Of a stretch of DNA of 26,467 nt, positions 23,915 to 26,467 are shown piece after piece; positions within the stretch are counted from its first letter, which is position 1; each line of letters begins with the position of its first letter. Position numbers and translations under genes: made by a program. The DNA is from Treponema sp. UBA1793 (lineage in GTDB: Bacteria > Spirochaetota > Spirochaetia > Treponematales > Treponemataceae), in contig DCFX01000068.1 in NCBI GenBank assembly GCA_002314445.1, forward strand, positions 1 through 26,467, read 5' to 3'. Below the pieces are notes generated by a model, which did no database searches, had not been told where the DNA came from, and saw nothing but the letters and a program-made list of their open reading frames with translations.

Positions 23915-24505
23915 ATGAAAATGTCATTCAAATTATTTGCAGGAACTGTTTTAATCTCGTTATGTGCGTTTTGTTCGGTGTCGTGTGCAACAATAAGAGC
24001 AGGCGCAATGAAGTATCCTGTATATGTTACAAACACTAATGTAATCGATCTGCTGCCGCCGCAGGATATTGACGGTTCGCTTGATATGCTCAATATGCTT
24101 AATGGAAAATTCGGCGATACGAGTTTTTACATACAGGCGTACATTCAGGCAGATGAAAACGGACTTTTCATGAGCTTGATGAACGACTTCGGTACAGATA
24201 TGGGAAGCCTGTCTTATACCGGAGACAAGCTTGCCTTTGATTCCTCCGTTTTTCCGCAGTCGCTGAAACCACAGTATATTGCGGCTGATATTCAGTTTAC
24301 GTACTATAATGCTGATGCTGTGCGTTCCGTCCTGAATCAGGCAGGACTTGACTTCGATGTTGCAAAAAACGCTGACGGTACGGAAGTCCGTAAAGTTATG
24401 CACGGGAAGAAGTGCATTGAAGAAATTACTAAATCGCCCGGTGCCGTAAAGATTGTTAATTACCTCCGCGGTTATGAATACAATCTGACGGAGGGGGACC
24501 AGTGA
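23915..24505 (+). CDS. Outer membrane-type lipoprotein of the APE-like cluster (DUF3261-like)
   Basis: This 196-residue protein opens with a lipoprotein signal: KMSFKLFAGTVLISLCAFCSVSC, with Cys 24 the probable lipidated residue. The lipobox SVSC lacks the usual Leu at -3, as is common in spirochaetes; Cys 20 is a second option. The mature part, with FTYYNADAVRSVLNQAGLDF and a closing VKIVNYLRGYEYNL, recalls the small DUF3261 lipoproteins of APE clusters; this match is from memory. It may receive the polyene lipid at the outer membrane, as LolB does for lipoproteins. There is no Shine-Dalgarno sequence and a very short leader is predicted. Its stop overlaps the ketosynthase start (GTGA). Confidence 0.7.
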   Translation: MKMSFKLFAGTVLISLCAFCSVSCATIRAGAMKYPVYVTNTNVIDLLPPQDIDGSLDMLNMLNGKFGDTSFYIQAYIQADENGLFMSLMNDFGTDMGSLSYTGDKLAFDSSVFPQSLKPQYIAADIQFTYYNADAVRSVLNQAGLDFDVAKNADGTEVRKVMHGKKCIEEITKSPGAVKIVNYLRGYEYNLTEGDQ

Positions 24506-25713
24506 AAGTACCGGTTTATTTTTCAAAACCCGGAGTCATCTGCGGTGCAGGGGCAAATTGTGAAGAATTGTGGAATACCTGTGTAAGCGGCAGTCAGGCC
24601 GGTATAAAAAAAATATCATCGCTTTCCGGAAAGGAATTTTACGTCGGACGTATTGATGACACAAAGCTTCAAAAAACGAATGCACGTTTTGATATGCGTA
24701 TCATCAGAATAGAGGATGCAGCATTGCGTCAGATAGACGATGAAATTGATAAGGCTGCTGCAAAATACGGCAGGAACCGCATGGCAGTCTGCGTCGGTTC
24801 CTGTGATAACGGGACTCAGTTTTCGGTTGCCGCCCACAGCGAATATCTTGCCTCCGGAAAATTCCCGGACGGTTATTCGCTTGAAGTTCAGGGGGCGGAT
24901 TATCCTGCAACATATGTATCGGAAAAATACGGTATTACCGGCCCGTCGGTTGCATTCAGTACGGCGTGTTCATCAAGTGCGGCTGCAATCATAAAGGCTT
25001 CAGAGCTGATCCGCAGTGGTCTTGCAGATGCCGTTGTTGCCGGTGGTGTCGATGTTACGTCGGATACTGTACTCCTTGGTTTTGATTGTCTGGAAGCCGT
25101 TTCTTCTGACGTAACGAATCCGTTCAGTGCCAACAGGCACGGTATTACACTCGGCGAGGGTGCTGCATTTTTCGTTATGACGAAGGATAAACTTGAAGGC
25201 TTTGAAGGGATTGGGTTGAGGGGATGCGGTGAATCTGCCGACGCATATCATATGACGTCGCCTGATCCGGACGGAACGGGCGCTGCAACGGCAATGGAGA
25301 AAGCGCTGGCGGGTGCAGGGGTGGAACCGGGCGATATCGATTATGTCAATCTGCACGGAACGGGCACAAAATTCAACGATTCAATGGAAGCAAAAGCCAT
25401 CCGGCAGGTGTTCGGAGATCAGCTTACTCCTGTAAGTACGACAAAACCTCTTACAGGACATACACTTGGCGCTGCAGGCGCACTTGAAGCTGCAGTTTGT
25501 TATCTTGCAATAGAAAAAAACAGAAATAAATCAGGCAATGACATTGCCCTGCCGGTACAGGTATGGGACGGCGTCCAGGATTCTGAGATACCTTCCGTCA
25601 ATATAGTAAGTAAGGGAAAACCGGCAGAACACAAAGGCCGCGTACAGTTGTGCATGTCGAATTCTTTTGCATTCGGCGGTTCAAACGCGTGCCTTATTTT
25701 AGGAGTAGTATAA
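24502..25713 (+). CDS. Beta-ketoacyl synthase of the APE-like cluster (FabF-type)
   Basis: This 403-residue condensing enzyme has the full catalytic triad: Cys 156 in FSTACSSSAAA, His 285 in NLHGTGTKFND and His 320 in TKPLTGHTLGAAG. AFGGSNACLILG closes the thiolase fold. Length is normal for FabB/FabF. It would condense malonyl-carrier with the growing polyenoyl chain, perhaps together with the truncated ketosynthase-like protein encoded at 13757-14437. The GTG start at 24502 overlaps the lipoprotein stop by four bases and has GGAGGGGG about seven bases upstream. The dehydratase gene begins one base after its stop. Confidence 0.9.
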   Translation: MKVPVYFSKPGVICGAGANCEELWNTCVSGSQAGIKKISSLSGKEFYVGRIDDTKLQKTNARFDMRIIRIEDAALRQIDDEIDKAAAKYGRNRMAVCVGSCDNGTQFSVAAHSEYLASGKFPDGYSLEVQGADYPATYVSEKYGITGPSVAFSTACSSSAAAIIKASELIRSGLADAVVAGGVDVTSDTVLLGFDCLEAVSSDVTNPFSANRHGITLGEGAAFFVMTKDKLEGFEGIGLRGCGESADAYHMTSPDPDGTGAATAMEKALAGAGVEPGDIDYVNLHGTGTKFNDSMEAKAIRQVFGDQLTPVSTTKPLTGHTLGAAGALEAAVCYLAIEKNRNKSGNDIALPVQVWDGVQDSEIPSVNIVSKGKPAEHKGRVQLCMSNSFAFGGSNACLILGVV

Positions 25714-25714
25714 A

Positions 25715-26218
25715 ATGGAACCGGAAGTAAAACCTGAAAAAATGCCGCAGCTTATAGATCACGATCAGCTTATTGAGCTGTTGCCGCATAAAGGGAAAAT
25801 GTTTCTTCTGAGCCGCGTAACGCAGCACGATGTGCATGAGCATACAATAACAAGCGAATACGACGTTACATCAGATTGTATTTTTTATGAAGAAGAGGCG
25901 GACGGCGTTCCCACATGGGTTGGATTTGAGTTTATGGCTCAGGGAATTTCAGCTATTACAGGCATTACGAATAAGGAACTGGGCAGACGTCCCCGTCCCG
26001 GTTTTATTTTAAGTGTCCGCGATTTCAGGGCTGCCGTTCCGTATCTGAAAAGCGGTACGACAATCATGATGAAAATAAAAGAAGATTTCCGGTCGGACAA
26101 GACATACAGCTACAATTGTGAACTGTATGCATCCCGCACAGATACGCTGCCTGCGGCAACCTCTACAATCACTGTTATGGAAACCGAAGATATCATGAAT
26201 CTGTTTAAAGATGATTAA
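25715..26218 (+). CDS. ApeP-like hotdog dehydratase
   Basis: This 167-residue protein contains LLPHKGKMFLLSRVTQHD at about 24-41 and PTWVGFEFMAQGISAITG near 70-87, the pattern of the ApeP/FabA-like dehydratases of aryl polyene clusters, with FILSVRDFRA in the last third. It would act with the ApeI-like protein at 18259 to dehydrate beta-hydroxyacyl intermediates, possibly as a heterodimer, as reported for APE enzymes. Start ATG 25715 with AGGAGT upstream; the ketoreductase gene follows after 24 bases. Confidence 0.83.
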   Translation: MEPEVKPEKMPQLIDHDQLIELLPHKGKMFLLSRVTQHDVHEHTITSEYDVTSDCIFYEEEADGVPTWVGFEFMAQGISAITGITNKELGRRPRPGFILSVRDFRAAVPYLKSGTTIMMKIKEDFRSDKTYSYNCELYASRTDTLPAATSTITVMETEDIMNLFKDD

Positions 26219-26242
26219 TTTATAAAGGAAGGAAACTGAGTT

Positions 26243-26467
26243 ATGTCGGACGAAACAACACAAAAAAAGGTCATTGTTACCGGTGCGAGCGGCGGAATCG
26301 GGCGTGCGATTGCCGTGAAAACTGCAGAAGCCGGGTATTATGTTATCTGCCATTACAATCACGGAAAGGAAAAAGCGGAGGAAACGCTTGCCCAGATTAC
26401 CGCAGCCGGCGGTCAGGGTGAACTTATCCAGTTCAATATTGCCGACCGTGCGGATTGTAAGGCAAAA
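26243..26467 (+). CDS. 3-oxoacyl-[acyl-carrier-protein] reductase, FabG-like, N-terminal part (3' end outside window)
   Basis: The frame from ATG 26243 (GGAAGG upstream at about 26227-26232) is open to the window end, 75 codons. It shows the short-chain dehydrogenase nucleotide motif VIVTGASGGIGRAIA at residues 11-25 and a Rossmann start with YYVICHYN, as in FabG. It would reduce beta-ketoacyl chains on the carrier protein with NADPH, the step between the ketosynthase and dehydratase encoded just upstream. The catalytic Ser-Tyr-Lys lies beyond the window and cannot be checked. Confidence 0.85.
   Translation, partial: MSDETTQKKVIVTGASGGIGRAIAVKTAEAGYYVICHYNHGKEKAEETLAQITAAGGQGELIQFNIADRADCKAK

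Larger units (their letters stand above)
12900..26467. other. Aryl polyene (APE)-type biosynthetic gene cluster, right end outside window
   Basis: Fifteen genes in two divergent units carry the set typical of APE/flexirubin-like clusters. These are two carrier proteins, an AMP-ligase, ketosynthase and ketosynthase-like proteins, two hotdog dehydratases, a ketoreductase, a thioesterase, acyltransferases, a glycosyltransferase, a methyltransferase, a LolA-like carrier, an MMPL exporter and a lipoprotein. In known APE systems (named from gammaproteobacteria) an aryl acid is activated and loaded on a carrier protein, extended by malonyl units with ketoreduction and dehydration but no enoyl reduction, and anchored in the outer membrane as a pigment. 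No enoyl reductase is visible here, as expected. No ammonia lyase or chorismate lyase for the aryl starter lies in the window. A second ketosynthase, usual after the ketoreductase, may lie beyond 26467. Confidence 0.82.

Noticed and set aside
1..26467. CRISPR arrays, tRNA or rRNA genes, insertion sequences
   Set aside because: No regularly spaced repeats, no cloverleaf-like or rRNA-like stretches in the gaps and no transposase-like frames were seen.

Overview
The window comes from a Gram-negative bacterium with an outer membrane: it carries a LolA-like periplasmic carrier, periplasmic binding protein transport and lipoprotein signals. Moderate base composition, a loose lipobox, an unusual carB-dapF fusion and many sigma70-type promoters with TTGACA boxes suggest a spirochaete of the Treponema type. 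That placement is an inference, not something the sequence proves.

Region 1 (1-4687) is housekeeping. It holds the 3' end of carA, with a long Lys/Ala/Ser-rich tail, overlapping by one base a 1399-codon gene that fuses carbamoyl-phosphate synthase large subunit to a DapF (diaminopimelate epimerase) domain. In the DapF domain the first catalytic Cys position is Ala. A 20-bp hairpin closes this unit and also serves the convergent kinase gene.

Region 2 (4683-12849) is a polyol/sugar utilisation locus. A leftward unit encodes a sorbitol-type zinc dehydrogenase and a PfkB fructokinase. A ROK-family repressor gene is also leftward. A rightward unit encodes a ribose-type ABC importer (binding protein, double ATPase, permease) and an AllA-like cupin protein. 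A convergent HAD phosphatase closes the region. The three main promoters each have a palindrome of the form A[GC]TTTAnnAAA[GC]T just downstream of the -10 box, so I infer one ROK regulon that includes the repressor's own gene. The likely route is polyol import, oxidation to a ketose such as fructose, then phosphorylation.

Region 3 (12900-26467, running off the right edge) is a type II fatty-acid/polyketide-like cluster with the gene content of aryl polyene (APE) clusters. Leftward: O-methyltransferase, ketosynthase-like protein, PlsC-type acyltransferase. Rightward: two acyl carrier proteins, a membrane-domain/AMP-ligase fusion, a hotdog dehydratase, a family 2 glycosyltransferase, an LpxL-type acyltransferase, a 4HBT thioesterase, a LolA-like carrier, an MMPL exporter, a lipoprotein, a ketosynthase, an ApeP-like dehydratase and the start of a FabG-like ketoreductase. 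Together these would activate an aryl acid, extend it on carrier proteins as a conjugated polyene, attach it to a lipid or sugar anchor and move it to the outer membrane. Most genes overlap or nearly touch. Regulatory breaks are visible as a terminator-like hairpin after the two carrier protein genes and a hairpin pair plus a fresh promoter before the lipoprotein gene.

No RNA genes, insertion sequences or CRISPR arrays were seen, and no gap between genes exceeds about 205 bases.
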